Below, piece after piece: positions 49,189-58,072 of a DNA stretch of 58,072 bases; position 1 is the stretch's first letter, and every line of letters starts with the position of its first letter. The stretch is taken from contig CALSOZ010000003.1 in assembly GCA_943788095.1 (NCBI GenBank), positions 1 through 58,072 on the forward strand, read 5' to 3'. The DNA comes from an uncultured Flavobacteriaceae bacterium (lineage in GTDB: Bacteria; Bacteroidota; Bacteroidia; Flavobacteriales; Flavobacteriaceae). A program made the position numbers and the translations under genes. The notes under the pieces were generated by a model. It searched no databases and was not told the origin of the DNA. It saw only the letters and a list, made by a program, of their open reading frames with translations.

Positions 49189-50479
49189 TGGAAGTATCTA
49201 GTATAAGATTAAATAATGATTTAAAATCTGCCCATCGCGCATTGGGACTGAACGCGTAGTTGTGAAAAATAAACGTGAAAGTTCCGTTAACTTTTTGAAC
49301 TTCTGAGATGGCTTTTATTACGGTTTCTTTTTTATCCAATAATGAAGCATGCTTTAAAAGTACAAAATCCATGAGTTGATAGGGATGAATCATTAAAGGA
49401 GTTTGGATTTCATAATCTAAATCATAAAACAAAAATGGCGTGCAGGTTCCAGCTCTAAAACCAATCGTATTTGGATATCCCATAGAATAATCCGAGTGAA
49501 TTTCAAGATCTATATAATTTCGATACGTTGTAGGAATATTAACTTTTGAAAACGAAGACCGCGCCGATGATGTCACGGAGTTAGTTACCGCATCCATTTG
49601 GCGTTTTTCAGATTTCAATATATCTAGAGAGTCCAGTGCCATATAGGAGGCTTTGATGCCCACATGACAATAATCGGCAATAGACTTTATTAGAGATACA
49701 AACTGTTTTTTATTGAGACTGTTATTTTTGTCATAGGTGGTAAACTCTCCTATTAAGAAAAATACATTAAACTTTGTTTGCGTTGATTTTTGACGATTGA
49801 TGATCCATTTGAAATTGTCATAGGGATCTTTTTTAAATCCAAATAAAACTGAAAATCGATCGTATAAAAACTTAAATTGTAAACTAAATAAATCGGTCAA
49901 TGACTCGCCAAAAGTCCTCAAGAATCCTTTGTTTTTATAGTGATAAGCCACTGGCACATCGATGACTGGATGGATGGAATATTGCCGCGATTCAAACTGG
50001 TAATTGGGATACTGTACTTCGAGCGCTGCTTTAAATTTATACGCCCAAATGTCGATCACGGGTTGATGCAAAAACCCCGATTTAAAAGCCAAACTTTCCT
50101 CTTTAGTAAAACGTCCATAAGAATCTTTGACGTGCGGTAAATATTCTTCATATCGACTTAATAAATAAAAAGAGGCTGAAAATATATCAAAAGGAATGTG
50201 ACTTTTTTCGCCACTTCCAAAAAAACATTTTGTGTCCTCCCAAGCCTGAACATTGAGCTCAATATCAGACAAGCCCTGCTCCAACAAAAGACCATTACTT
50301 TTTACAAAAAACTCACTCCCCAAAGGTTGCACCCCATAAGACATTTTTAAACTGTCGTGTGCAATAAATTCCTCGATTACATTTGTAAAAGAGACGGGTA
50401 TTTTGAGAATTCGAGTACAGATTTGTTTAAAAACATATTTGAGTCTCGGCGTAATTTTAGACGTGTAAATTAATAGCAT
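49172..50479 (-). CDS. polysaccharide deacetylase-family protein
   Basis: 435 residues, intact frame. It resembles flavobacterial polysaccharide-deacetylase-like proteins with an N-terminal DUF7033-like part. Visible family segments are GSGEKSHIPFDIFSASFYLL, SRYEEYLPHVKDSYGRF, SIHPVIDVPVAYHYKNKG and HVGIKASYMALDSL, then GYPNTIGFRAGTCTPFLFYD and PYQLMDFVLLKHASLL near the end. The usual first zinc-binding Asp-Asp pair is not obvious (DVPVAYHYKNKG instead), so catalysis is uncertain. It lies directly after radC (shared base) and overlaps the HAD gene. Likely envelope-related. Confidence 0.72.
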   Translation of the reverse strand: MLLIYTSKITPRLKYVFKQICTRILKIPVSFTNVIEEFIAHDSLKMSYGVQPLGSEFFVKSNGLLLEQGLSDIELNVQAWEDTKCFFGSGEKSHIPFDIFSASFYLLSRYEEYLPHVKDSYGRFTKEESLAFKSGFLHQPVIDIWAYKFKAALEVQYPNYQFESRQYSIHPVIDVPVAYHYKNKGFLRTFGESLTDLFSLQFKFLYDRFSVLFGFKKDPYDNFKWIINRQKSTQTKFNVFFLIGEFTTYDKNNSLNKKQFVSLIKSIADYCHVGIKASYMALDSLDILKSEKRQMDAVTNSVTSSARSSFSKVNIPTTYRNYIDLEIHSDYSMGYPNTIGFRAGTCTPFLFYDLDYEIQTPLMIHPYQLMDFVLLKHASLLDKKETVIKAISEVQKVNGTFTFIFHNYAFSPNARWADFKSLFNLILDTSNDISS

Positions 50480-51179
50480 TAGAGTAAGCTTTCATCGGCA
50501 AAACTAAAATAGGCCTTTTCTGTGACAATTAAATGATCTAAGACTTTAATATCTAAACTTTCGGCCGCTAATTTTAATTTTTGAGTGAGTTGGATATCCG
50601 CTGGACTCGCCACGAGCGTGCCCGATGGATGATTGTGTACCAAAATGAGTCCAACTGCTGAAGACTCCAAAGCTTGCTTTAGAACCAACCGAATGTCAAC
50701 GACTGTTCCAGTCATGCCGCCTTTACTTAGTTGTGTTTTTGCTATTATTTTGTTAGAATTGCTTAGGTACACTACCCAAAATTCTTCGTGCTGAAGGTGC
50801 CCTAATAGTGGGCGCATCAATTCAAACACCGAACGACTCGTCTTTTATTTTATCAAGTGGTTTTTCATCTGTGTCTCGCCGGCGTCTGCCTAGCTCCATC
50901 GCAGCAGCTAATCTTAACCGCTTTCGCTTCGCCAATCCCTTTAAAAGCCATTAGTTGAGCGGTGGATAACTTCCCTAAGTCTTGTAAATCGTGCCCACAC
51001 TCGACAAAATGCGCTTGGATAAACTCACCGCACTTTCCTGAACAGATCCAGAGCCAATTAAGATCGCAACCAATTCGGCATCGCTCAAAATACGGGCGCC
51101 TTTATCGCTTAGTTTTTCGCGAGGTTGGTCATCTTGCGACCAATTTTTTATGGGAGAATGATTTGGGATGCATTGTCAT
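50479..51179 (-). CDS. radC: RadC family (JAB domain) protein, frameshifted N-terminus
   Basis: About 233 codons, normal length. The C-terminal half (50479-50829) is intact, with the JAB metal motif HNHPSG and the downstream SPADIQLTQ aspartate. The N-terminal helix-hairpin-helix part is spread over three frames: NWSQDDQPREKLSDKGARIL and DAELVAILIGSGSVQESAVS, then KLSTAQLMAFKGIGEAKAV, then AAAMELGRRRRD. The start is ATG 51179 or 51173. Although named for DNA repair, the family's real activity is unsettled. Confidence 0.85.
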
Positions 51180-51213
51180 AAATTTAAGAATAAATAGGGT
51201 TCTTTATCTAAAG

Positions 51214-52585
51214 TCAGCTAGATTTTAAAACTGTTTTCTTAAGGGCTTCAAAATCTAAATTCCCATAACTCCCAGAACTCATCAACAAGACTGTTTTTTG
51301 AGCATACTCTAGCGAGGTGATATAGTTTTTAAACTCCTCTGGATCTGTATAATATAAGAAGGTCATCACGTTCAAAAGCCTTTGCTATTTGTCTTTCGAT
51401 ACCGATTCTAATTTTTTGATTTCAACCGCATGTGGAGAATAAAACACTACTGCTTTATCGGCGGCATCAAGGGTGCCTTTGTAGTGTTCGAGAAAATCTG
51501 CATTTAAACTGCTATAGGTATGCAATTCTAAACAGGCGATTAGTTCGCGTGTTGGATACTGTGATTTGACCGCTTCCGTAGTGGCTTTGACCTTACTTGG
51601 CGAATGTGCAAAATCTTTATATACAACACCGTTTTTGTTTTCTGCGACTTTTTCTAGACGTTTGCTTGCCCCAGAAAAAGTTGAAATTGCTTCATAAAAA
51701 TCGGCCTCATCAACGCCTATTTGTTGGCAAATCCATTTTGAACCTGCTAAATTATTTAAATTATGAGCCCCAAAAACTTCCAAAGGAAGTGGCCCTTCTT
51801 CAGTTTCCAAATATGTTAACTCCCTGCATCGATGGTGTGCTCTGGTGTTTGGTATGGGAATTTCCGAACTTGGTTCGCGCTTTGTTCAACTATCGTTTTT
51901 ACATTGACGTCCTCTGTAGTTGTAAGAGATACTCCCTCCAACCGTAATGCTGTCTACGAAAATCTTAAACTGTTCTAGATAGTTTTCAAACGTTGGAAAT
52001 ACGTTTATATGATCCCACGCGATCACCGCTCAACAGTGCAATGTTTGGTCGGTATAAATGAAATTTTGGTCGGCGGTCGATTGGTGAGCTCAAGTATTCG
52101 TCGCCTTCGAGGACCATGAAAGTCGGCGCTCATCGGTTAGTTTAACCATCACATCAAAGCCCTCTAGCTGCGCACCTACCATATAATCCACCTCAATGTC
52201 GTGGTAATTCAGAGACGTGGAGTATCATGGCCGTTATGGTCGTTTTTCCATGACTTCCGCCAATAACGACTCGCGTTTTATGTTTCGATTGTTCATATAA
52301 AAACTCTGGATATGAATAAATTTTAAGGCCCAATTCTTGAGCTTTCAAAAGCTCGGGATTGTCTTTTTTGGCGTGCATTCCCAAAACCACTGCCTCTAAG
52401 TTTTTGGTAATTTTCTCCGGATACCATCCAAAACAATCTGGCAAAAGTCCTGCAGCATTTAATCGCGATTTTGAAGGCTCAAAAATAGTGTCGTCACTCC
52501 CCGTAACCTGTATCCCTTTGTTGTGAAGTGCCAAGGCTAAATTATGCATCGCAGCACCACCAATAGCAATAAAATGTACATTCAT
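51214..52585 (-). CDS. mpl: Mur ligase, Mpl type (peptidoglycan recycling), frameshifted
   Basis: ATP-dependent ligase, about 457 codons. The intact N-terminus MNVHFIAIGGAAMHNLALAL is the Rossmann domain, and GGSHGKTTITAM is the P-loop. Between 51811 and 52193 the frame changes repeatedly, but VDYMVGAQLEGFDVMVKLTD and IAWDHINVFPTFENYLEQFK are recoverable. The C-terminus has GAHNLNNLAGS and VVYKDFAHSPSKVKATTEAV, ending TVLKSS. The GAQLEGFD stretch fits Mpl, which joins tripeptide to UDP-MurNAc in recycling, better than MurC. It starts 35 bases upstream of radC. Confidence 0.8.
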
Positions 52586-52632
52586 AGTGTAAGTTTATGA
52601 GAGGTAAATATACGGAATGAGGTTAAATTCTC

Positions 52633-53543
52633 TTAAGGCTTTCGCAATAAAATTAATTGCTTTTCTTTCAACGCTGGCTTAAAACTGGGCATTTCTTGCA
52701 GTGCACTTTTAATAGAAGAAAGTGCTTCAGGGATTTTATCTCGCAACTTAAACAGCTGTGCTTGAAGTACATAAGCCGATTCTAATGGCATACTGTCTTT
52801 AGAAGATTTAAAATCAATATACATTTGGATATATCGCTGTCCAATTGTGAGTTGTGTCTCATGAATTACGGACGCTTTTGCAACGAGAAAATGCACTAGG
52901 TTATTGTGCGATTTAAAATGGCTAGAATTTGAGGTTACTTTGAAAACAGTTCAACTCTGTGACGTTTTCTAAGCCTTTTTTATAATAGATTTTTGCTGAT
53001 TTTCTTGACCAGAATTTTCATAAATATAGGCATTTGCAAAATAGCCATTCACTTTAGAAAGCGTAACTAATTCATCCGCATATGAAATCGCTTTTTTATA
53101 ACTTCCTCCTAAAAACCCTGGTAATTGTGTGTACAATTCTACCAAGGCCCAACGAACATTTATATGTTTTGAATTGAGTTGAGCAGCCTTGAGAAATGAT
53201 GATTTTACTTTAGAAATTAGTCCTATTGCATTTAGCTTTGAGCCTTCTTTAGCAAGCTTCCCTAAAACACCGCCATATTTAAAATGATAGTCCGCATTCG
53301 TAGCCTCTAGATCGACGAGTTGCTTGTATTCTGAAGCTGCTTTGTTCCAGTTACTTTGAAAACCATAGGCATCCCCCATCAGCTCAAGTAATTCTAAGTT
53401 TTGAGGGGTTTCATTTAAATAAGCTTCTAGTTTTTGAACCGCTAGATCGTAATTTTTTGTCTTAAATAAGTGTTCAAATTCTTGGAATAATTTTGACTTA
53501 ATAAAAAAAATGGACATACTAAAATGAATAAAAAGTGTTTCAT
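52633..53543 (-). CDS. secreted TPR protein, frameshifted
   Basis: About 300 codons. The signal peptide is best read from ATG 53543 (MKHFLFILVCPFFLLSQNYS), after which the frame shifts in an A/T run near 53500. The main part has tetratricopeptide-like helices (FKTKNYDLAVQKLEAYLNET, LLELMGDAYGFQSNWNKAAS, YKQLVDLEATNADYHFKYGG). Two shifts near 52900-52970 precede the C-terminal SVIHETQLTIGQRYIQMY and LLRKP. TPR proteins mediate binding; no partner is evident. It lies just after obgE. Confidence 0.68.
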
Positions 53544-53555
53544 ACCTACAACTTT

Positions 53556-54554
53556 TTAAGGATTTAACATGGCCCACAATCTATCTTTGAGTTCCACAAT
53601 TCCTGACTGAGCTAGGGACGAAATAAAGACATACTCGATCGGTAATTCTGCATCCAGCTCTTCAATTAATTCTGCTTTGAGTTCATCGTCGAGCATATCA
53701 CTTTTTGACACAGCGATGAGACGTTCTTTATCCAGCATTTCTGGATTGTAGCGACGCAATTCATCTAATAAAATATCATATTGTTTTTTGATATCATCTG
53801 CATCTGCAGGAATCAAAAACAAGAGAATTGAATTTCGTTCAATGTGACGTAAAAAGTAATGCCCCAACCCTTTTCCTTCGGCTGCACCCTCGATAATTCC
53901 AGGGATATCGGCCATGACAAACGATTGAAAATCTCGATATTCTACAATTCCTAAATTTGGTTTTAAGGTCGTAAATTCATAATCGGCAATTTTTGGCTTC
54001 GCTGATGACACAACAGATAATAGTGTTGATTTTCCGGCATTTGGAAATCCAACCAATCCAACGTCTGCCAACACTTTTAATTCGATGGTTATAAATTTCT
54101 CTACCATGGGTAGACCCGGCTGAGCGTAGCGCGGTGTTTGGTTGGTTGACGATCTAAAATGCCAATTTCCCAAGCCCCCTTTTCCACCTTCACAAAGAAT
54201 GACTTCTTCCTTGTTCTCTGTAATTTCAAAAAGAATTTCGTTAGAATCCGAATCTCTTACTACCGAACCTAATGGCACATCGACATACACATCCTCACCG
54301 TCGGATCCAGTACTGCGACTTTTACTACCACTACCGCCGTGACCCGCTCTAAAATGGCGTTTGAATTTCAAATGGTGTAAGGTCCAAAGGTTATCACAAC
54401 CTCTTACGATTATGTGACCCCCGCGACCACCATCCCCACCATCTGGGCCGCCTTTTGTGATAAATTTCTCGCGATGAAGGTGTACTGATCCTTTTCCTCC
54501 ATTACCAGAGCAAGCAAACATTTTTACATAATCAACAAAATTACCTTCAGTCAT
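53556..54554 (-). CDS. obgE: Obg-family GTPase
   Basis: Essential GTPase of ribosome assembly, 332 residues from ATG 54554 ([20 protein letters not shown]). I prefer this over the upstream ATG at 54581 because the Obg fold begins here. The glycine-rich Obg domain is followed by the G domain with G1 [21 protein letters not shown]3 [17 protein letters not shown] and G4 AVSKSDML. There is no extra C-terminal domain, as usual in Bacteroidota. It starts close to the adk stop (54568) and is probably co-transcribed with adk. Confidence 0.96.
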   Translation of the reverse strand: MTEGNFVDYVKMFACSGNGGKGSVHLHREKFITKGGPDGGDGGRGGHIIVRGCDNLWTLHHLKFKRHFRAGHGGSGSKSRSTGSDGEDVYVDVPLGSVVRDSDSNEILFEITENKEEVILCEGGKGGLGNWHFRSSTNQTPRYAQPGLPMVEKFITIELKVLADVGLVGFPNAGKSTLLSVVSSAKPKIADYEFTTLKPNLGIVEYRDFQSFVMADIPGIIEGAAEGKGLGHYFLRHIERNSILLFLIPADADDIKKQYDILLDELRRYNPEMLDKERLIAVSKSDMLDDELKAELIEELDAELPIEYVFISSLAQSGIVELKDRLWAMLNP

Positions 54555-54567
54555 TTGGTTCTGTTTT

Positions 54568-55140
54568 TTACAGTGTATCAACTACTGCATTGAGCCGAAG
54601 CGTAATATCTTCTATAGATCCTACGCCATCCACTCCAAAGTATTTATCCTTTGCCGCATAATAGGACTTAAGAATTGCTGTTTCAGCATAATATATTTTT
54701 ATTCTGTTTCGAACCACTGCATCATTAGCATCATCGGGTCTTCCACTTGTTTTACCACGTTTGAGAAGGCGTTTAACCAACACCTCATCATCAACTTCCA
54801 AAGCAATCATAGCACTGATTTCTGTTTGATGCGATTTTAACAGCACATCTAACGCGTCCGCTTGTATAACATTTCTTGGGAATCCATCAAAAATAAATCC
54901 ATTAGAATCAATATTTTTAGCAACCTCAGCACTGAGCATATCAATGGTCACTTGATCTGGAACTAACTCGCCTTTATCCATAAAAGACTTTGCTAAAACC
55001 CCTAAATCAGTTTCGTTTTTAATGTTGAACCGAAACACATCTCCAGTTGAGATATGGATTAGATTATAGGTTTCTTTTAAAAAAGCTGCTTGAGTCCCTT
55101 TTCCTGCGCCAGGAGGGCCAAATAACACTAAATTTTTCAT
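54568..55140 (-). CDS. adk: adenylate kinase
   Basis: Balances ATP, ADP and AMP; 190 residues, the short form without the zinc/LID insertion. Walker [11 protein letters not shown] at 8-17, the AMP-binding HISTGDVFR and [25 protein letters not shown], and the [21 protein letters not shown]. It is not in the spc operon as in some bacteria, but next to obgE. Confidence 0.96.
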   Translation of the reverse strand: MKNLVLFGPPGAGKGTQAAFLKETYNLIHISTGDVFRFNIKNETDLGVLAKSFMDKGELVPDQVTIDMLSAEVAKNIDSNGFIFDGFPRNVIQADALDVLLKSHQTEISAMIALEVDDEVLVKRLLKRGKTSGRPDDANDAVVRNRIKIYYAETAILKSYYAAKDKYFGVDGVGSIEDITLRLNAVVDTL

Positions 55141-55206
55141 TTTTATTTAAACTTTAAGATCTTGACTTCTAAAAAAACGTCAATGTTTACTATTAAAATC
55201 GAGGTG

Positions 55207-55214
55207 CAAATATA
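55207..55214 (-). promoter_or_regulatory. candidate adk promoter -7 box
   Basis: The minus strand reads TATATTTG, matching TAnnTTTG, 67 bases upstream of the adk ATG. No strong -33 element. Confidence 0.4.
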
Positions 55215-55279
55215 ATCAATTGGAAAGGTTTTGATTCGTTTTGATGCCCGATTTTAGTGTCCGATTTCAATTTTAAGTG

Positions 55280-55287
55280 TATTTTTG
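55280..55287 (+). promoter_or_regulatory. candidate purK promoter -7 box
   Basis: TATTTTTG matches TAnnTTTG, 36 bases upstream of the purK ATG. The sequence here is T-rich, so a chance match is possible. Confidence 0.35.
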
Positions 55288-55323
55288 TATTGTATTTATA
55301 AAATCGTTCAAGAAAATCTTATA

Positions 55324-56477
55324 ATGGAGTATTTTTCATCAAACTTCAAACTTGGTATTTTAGGCGGCGGTCAACTCGGGAAAATGTTACTTTATACCAC
55401 CCGAAAATTTGACATCCACAGCTGTGTTTTAGACCCTAGTTCAGAAGCGCCAAGTAAACTGGCCTGCAACGAATTCTTTCAAGGGGATTTGATGGATTAC
55501 AACACAGTGTATAATTTTGGTAAAAAAGTAGACACGCTCACTATCGAGATTGAAAACGTCAATATTGAAGCGCTTAAAGCACTTGAAAATGAAGGTGTAA
55601 ACGTTTTTCCGTCTTCAAAAACTTTAGAAAAAATACAGAATAAAGCCACCCAAAAATTGTTTTATACTGATCATAATTTACCCACAGCCCCTTTTAAAAG
55701 GTTTGCTTTCACAGAAGAAATTTATACCGCTTTAGAACACAGTAGCATAGAATTTCCTTTTGTATGGAAACGTGCTCAATTTGGGTATGATGGAACAGGC
55801 GTGAAAGTTGTACGTTCTAAGGTAGATTTGGAAAATTTACCAAATGTAGAATGCATCACAGAAGATCTCGTGCCGTTTAAAAGTGAATTGGCGGTCATTG
55901 TTGCTAGAAACACAAAGGGGCAAGTTAAGGCTATCCAGTGGTTGAAATGGAATTTCATCCCGAAGCAAATCAGGTTGAATATGTCTTATGTCCCGCAAGA
56001 ATTTCGGATGAGATTGCAGCCAAAGCAGAACAGATCGCACTTAAAACTTCCGCCGCATTTGAACACGTCGGTCTTTTGGCTGTTGAACTGTTTTTGACAC
56101 AAGACGATGAAATTTTAATCAATGAAGTCGCTCCTAGACCACACAATTCGGGACATCAAACAATTGAAGCGAGTTATACCTCACAGTTTGAGCAACACAT
56201 CAGAGCGATCTTAGGAATGCCAATGGGCAGCACGAAAAACAAGTTTGTGCTGTGATGGTCAATTTGGTAGGCGCAGAAGACCATACAGGAAACGTTATCT
56301 ATGAAAATATAGAGAAATTAATGGAAATGGAGGGCGTCACTCCACACATTTATGGTAAAAAAGAAACACGGCCCTTTCGAAAAATGGGACATGTCACAAT
56401 CGTTCATTCCGACTATCGAAAACGCTCGAGCGATCGCACAACAAGTCAAACAGTCAATCAACGTAATAAGTAAATAA
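55324..56477 (+). CDS. purK: 5-(carboxyamino)imidazole ribonucleotide synthase, three frameshifts
   Basis: ATP-grasp enzyme of purine synthesis, about 384 codons. The ATG at 55324 (MEYFSSNFKLGILGGGQLGK) begins the N-terminal Rossmann-like domain. ATP-grasp segments include FVWKRAQFGYDGTGVKVVRS. Frames change near 55935, 56245 and 56405. Beyond the first lies VEMEFHPEANQVEYVLCPAR and INEVAPRPHNSGHQTIEASY, beyond the second VNLVGAEDHTGNVIYENIEK, and beyond the third the end QVKQSINVISK. Length is right for the family, so the breaks look like consensus errors. It ends one base before purE. Confidence 0.88.
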
Positions 56478-56478
56478 T

Positions 56479-56964
56479 ATGGCACAGGTAGGAATTATTA
56501 TGGGAAGCGACAGCGACATGCCTGTCATGAAAGAGGCAATTGCAATTTTAGAAGGATTTGATATCCAAATAGAAGTAGATATTGTCTCTGCTCACCGCAC
56601 CCCTGAAAAATTATTTGACTATGGATCTAATGCCCACAAACGCGGACTAAAAGTGATCATTGCTGGTGCTGGCGGTGCGGCGCACTTGCCTGGAATGATA
56701 GCCTCACTTAGCCCTTTGCCTGTGATTGGCGTCCCCGTAAAATCGAGTAATTCCATCGATGGATGGGATTCTATATTATCCATTTTACAAATGCCCGGCG
56801 GTGTTCCAGTCGCAACGGTCGCTTTAAATGGCGCTAAAAATGCGGGCATCTTAGCCGCTCAAATTATTGGTGCTTCTGATAAATGTGTATTAGACAAAAT
56901 TTTAATATATAAAGAAGGTTTGAAAGCGAAAGTCCTAGAAGCATCCAAGAAAATTAAATCATAA
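56479..56964 (+). CDS. purE: 5-(carboxyamino)imidazole ribonucleotide mutase
   Basis: Rearranges N5-CAIR to CAIR, the step after PurK. Full length at 161 residues. The loop GIIMGSDSDMPVMKEA and SAHRTPEKLFDYGSNAHKRG, with the catalytic histidine, and GAGGAAHLPGMIASLSPLPV are typical of class I PurE. The ATG lies one base after the purK stop. Confidence 0.97.
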   Translation: MAQVGIIMGSDSDMPVMKEAIAILEGFDIQIEVDIVSAHRTPEKLFDYGSNAHKRGLKVIIAGAGGAAHLPGMIASLSPLPVIGVPVKSSNSIDGWDSILSILQMPGGVPVATVALNGAKNAGILAAQIIGASDKCVLDKILIYKEGLKAKVLEASKKIKS

Positions 56965-56983
56965 ATTTCCCCAAAAAATCCAC

Positions 56984-58072
56984 ATGAGTATATTAAATAC
57001 GCGTTTTGAAACGCCTTACAATACTGCACCCTTTTCAAAAATTAAAACCGAGGCATTTTTACCCGCTTTTAAAAAAGCCATTGAAAATGCAAAGAATGAA
57101 ATTGATCAAATTGTTGAGAATAATGCCCAGCCAAGTTTTGAAAACACGATTGAAGCACTCGAATTTACGGGCGAACAATTGGATCGGATCTCCAGTATTT
57201 TCTTTAATTTAAATGCTGCTGAAACAAACGATGCCATTCAAAAAATAGCCCAAGAGGTTTCACCATTACTCACAGAATTCTCAAATGATGTTGCCCTAAA
57301 TATCGCTCTTTTTGAACGGGTAAAATCGGTATACAACTCAAAAGAATCCCTGTCATTATCAAAAGAACAACAAACACTTTTAGATAAAAAATATAAAGGA
57401 TTTTCTAGAAATGGCGCCAATCTCAATGACACTCAAAAAGAAATTCTTCGAGAAATCGACAAAGAACAAAGTCAACTTAAACTAACGTTTGGGGAAAATA
57501 TTTTAGCAGAGACCAATCGGTATGAACTTCTTATTTCAGAATCCTCAGATTTAAAAGGTCTGCCCGAAGGCGCTGTTGAAGCGGCCAAACAATTAGCGGT
57601 CGAAAAAAATAAGGAAGGATGGTTATTTACACTTGATTATCCAAGCTATATTCCATTTATGACCTATGCAAAAAACAGAAGGCTACGAAAAGAACTCGCG
57701 ATAGCATTTGGTCAAAAAGGGTTTCAAAATGACGCTTTGGACAACCAAGAAATTGTTTTAAAAATCGCACAACTACGTTTCAAGAGAGCCCGCTTATTAG
57801 GCTATGAAACCCATGCACATTTTGTATTAGAAGAACGCATGGCTAAAACCCCTGAAACAGTACAAAACTTCTTGGAAGACCTGTTGACAAAAGCACTGCC
57901 TGCCGCCAAAAAAGAATTTAAAGAACTTGAAGATTTTGCTAAAAAGCTAGATCACATCGATCGTTTGGAGAAATGGGATAGTGCCTATTACTCCGAAAAA
58001 CTAAAACAAGAACGATTCAACTTTGACGACGAACAATTAAAACCTTATTTTAAGTTAGAAAACGTCATAGAC
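56984..58072 (+). CDS. M3-family metallopeptidase (Dcp/oligopeptidase A), 3' end outside window
   Basis: Oligopeptidase that finishes peptide breakdown. The frame is open to the window edge, giving 363 residues of a family near 670-680. The first part is the helical N-terminal M3 domain (SILNTRFETPYNTAPFSKIK, FENTIEALEFTGEQLDRISS). ENILAETNRYELLISESSDL and LDYPSYIPFMTYAKNRRLRK follow. The HEXXH zinc motif lies beyond the end. There is no signal peptide, so it is cytoplasmic. ATG 56984 follows purE by 19 bases. Confidence 0.9.
   Translation, partial: MSILNTRFETPYNTAPFSKIKTEAFLPAFKKAIENAKNEIDQIVENNAQPSFENTIEALEFTGEQLDRISSIFFNLNAAETNDAIQKIAQEVSPLLTEFSNDVALNIALFERVKSVYNSKESLSLSKEQQTLLDKKYKGFSRNGANLNDTQKEILREIDKEQSQLKLTFGENILAETNRYELLISESSDLKGLPEGAVEAAKQLAVEKNKEGWLFTLDYPSYIPFMTYAKNRRLRKELAIAFGQKGFQNDALDNQEIVLKIAQLRFKRARLLGYETHAHFVLEERMAKTPETVQNFLEDLLTKALPAAKKEFKELEDFAKKLDHIDRLEKWDSAYYSEKLKQERFNFDDEQLKPYFKLENVID

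Overview
The window is a piece of a chromosome from a Flavobacteriaceae-type Bacteroidota bacterium. Five signs point there: an AT-rich sequence, SusC/SusD outer-membrane genes, a type IX secretion (T9SS) sorting domain on a secreted M4 peptidase, -7 promoter boxes of the TAnnTTTG type, and flavobacterial proteins such as DUF5723 and short Adk. No rRNA, tRNA, CRISPR array, prophage or transposase was seen.

Layout. 1-1361 (+): MlaE/MlaF-type lipid ABC transporter, cut at the left edge. 1365-12257 (-): DUF389 membrane protein, mannose-1-phosphate guanylyltransferase, SprT-like protease, argS, two guanidino-group enzymes (CtlX and a DDAH/arginine-deiminase-like protein), gltA, eno and carA. 12350-13027 (-): a small secreted protein of unknown role. 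13109-30509 (-): the str-S10-spc-alpha ribosomal supercluster from rpsL down to rplQ, including secY, infA, rpoA and fusA. It is interrupted once, between rpsJ and rplC, by a terminator and a 438-bp leader. 30678-32366 (+): a compact BamA/TamA-type outer-membrane protein. 32501-32925: the scar of a deleted SusC locus. 33239-42676 (+): a SusC, SusD, two lipoproteins and M4 peptidase locus, probably for peptide use. 42776-45636: rlmB (+), a rhomboid protease (-) and rarA (+). 45633-55140 (-): a secreted protein, DUF5723, a lipoprotein, a YjjG-like HAD phosphatase, a polysaccharide deacetylase-like protein, radC, a Mur ligase (Mpl type), a TPR protein, obgE and adk. 55324-58072 (+): purK, purE and an M3 peptidase cut at the right edge.

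Sequence quality. Many genes are broken by single-base indels. They include essential single-copy genes (fusA, argS, probably purK), and 43.5-49.2 kb and 50.8-53.5 kb are especially dense. Total gene lengths still fit their families and catalytic motifs survive in neighbouring frames. I therefore read most of these as consensus errors rather than gene decay. The exception is the SusC remnant at 32.5-32.9 kb, which looks like a true deletion scar.

How the genes work together. Most of the window is core machinery for translation, protein export, central carbon metabolism, pyrimidine/arginine and purine synthesis, envelope building and repair. The accessory part is the SusCD-M4 locus. A secreted T9SS peptidase would cut protein outside the cell, surface lipoproteins would bind the products, and SusC/SusD would import them. 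That substrate is inferred, not shown.
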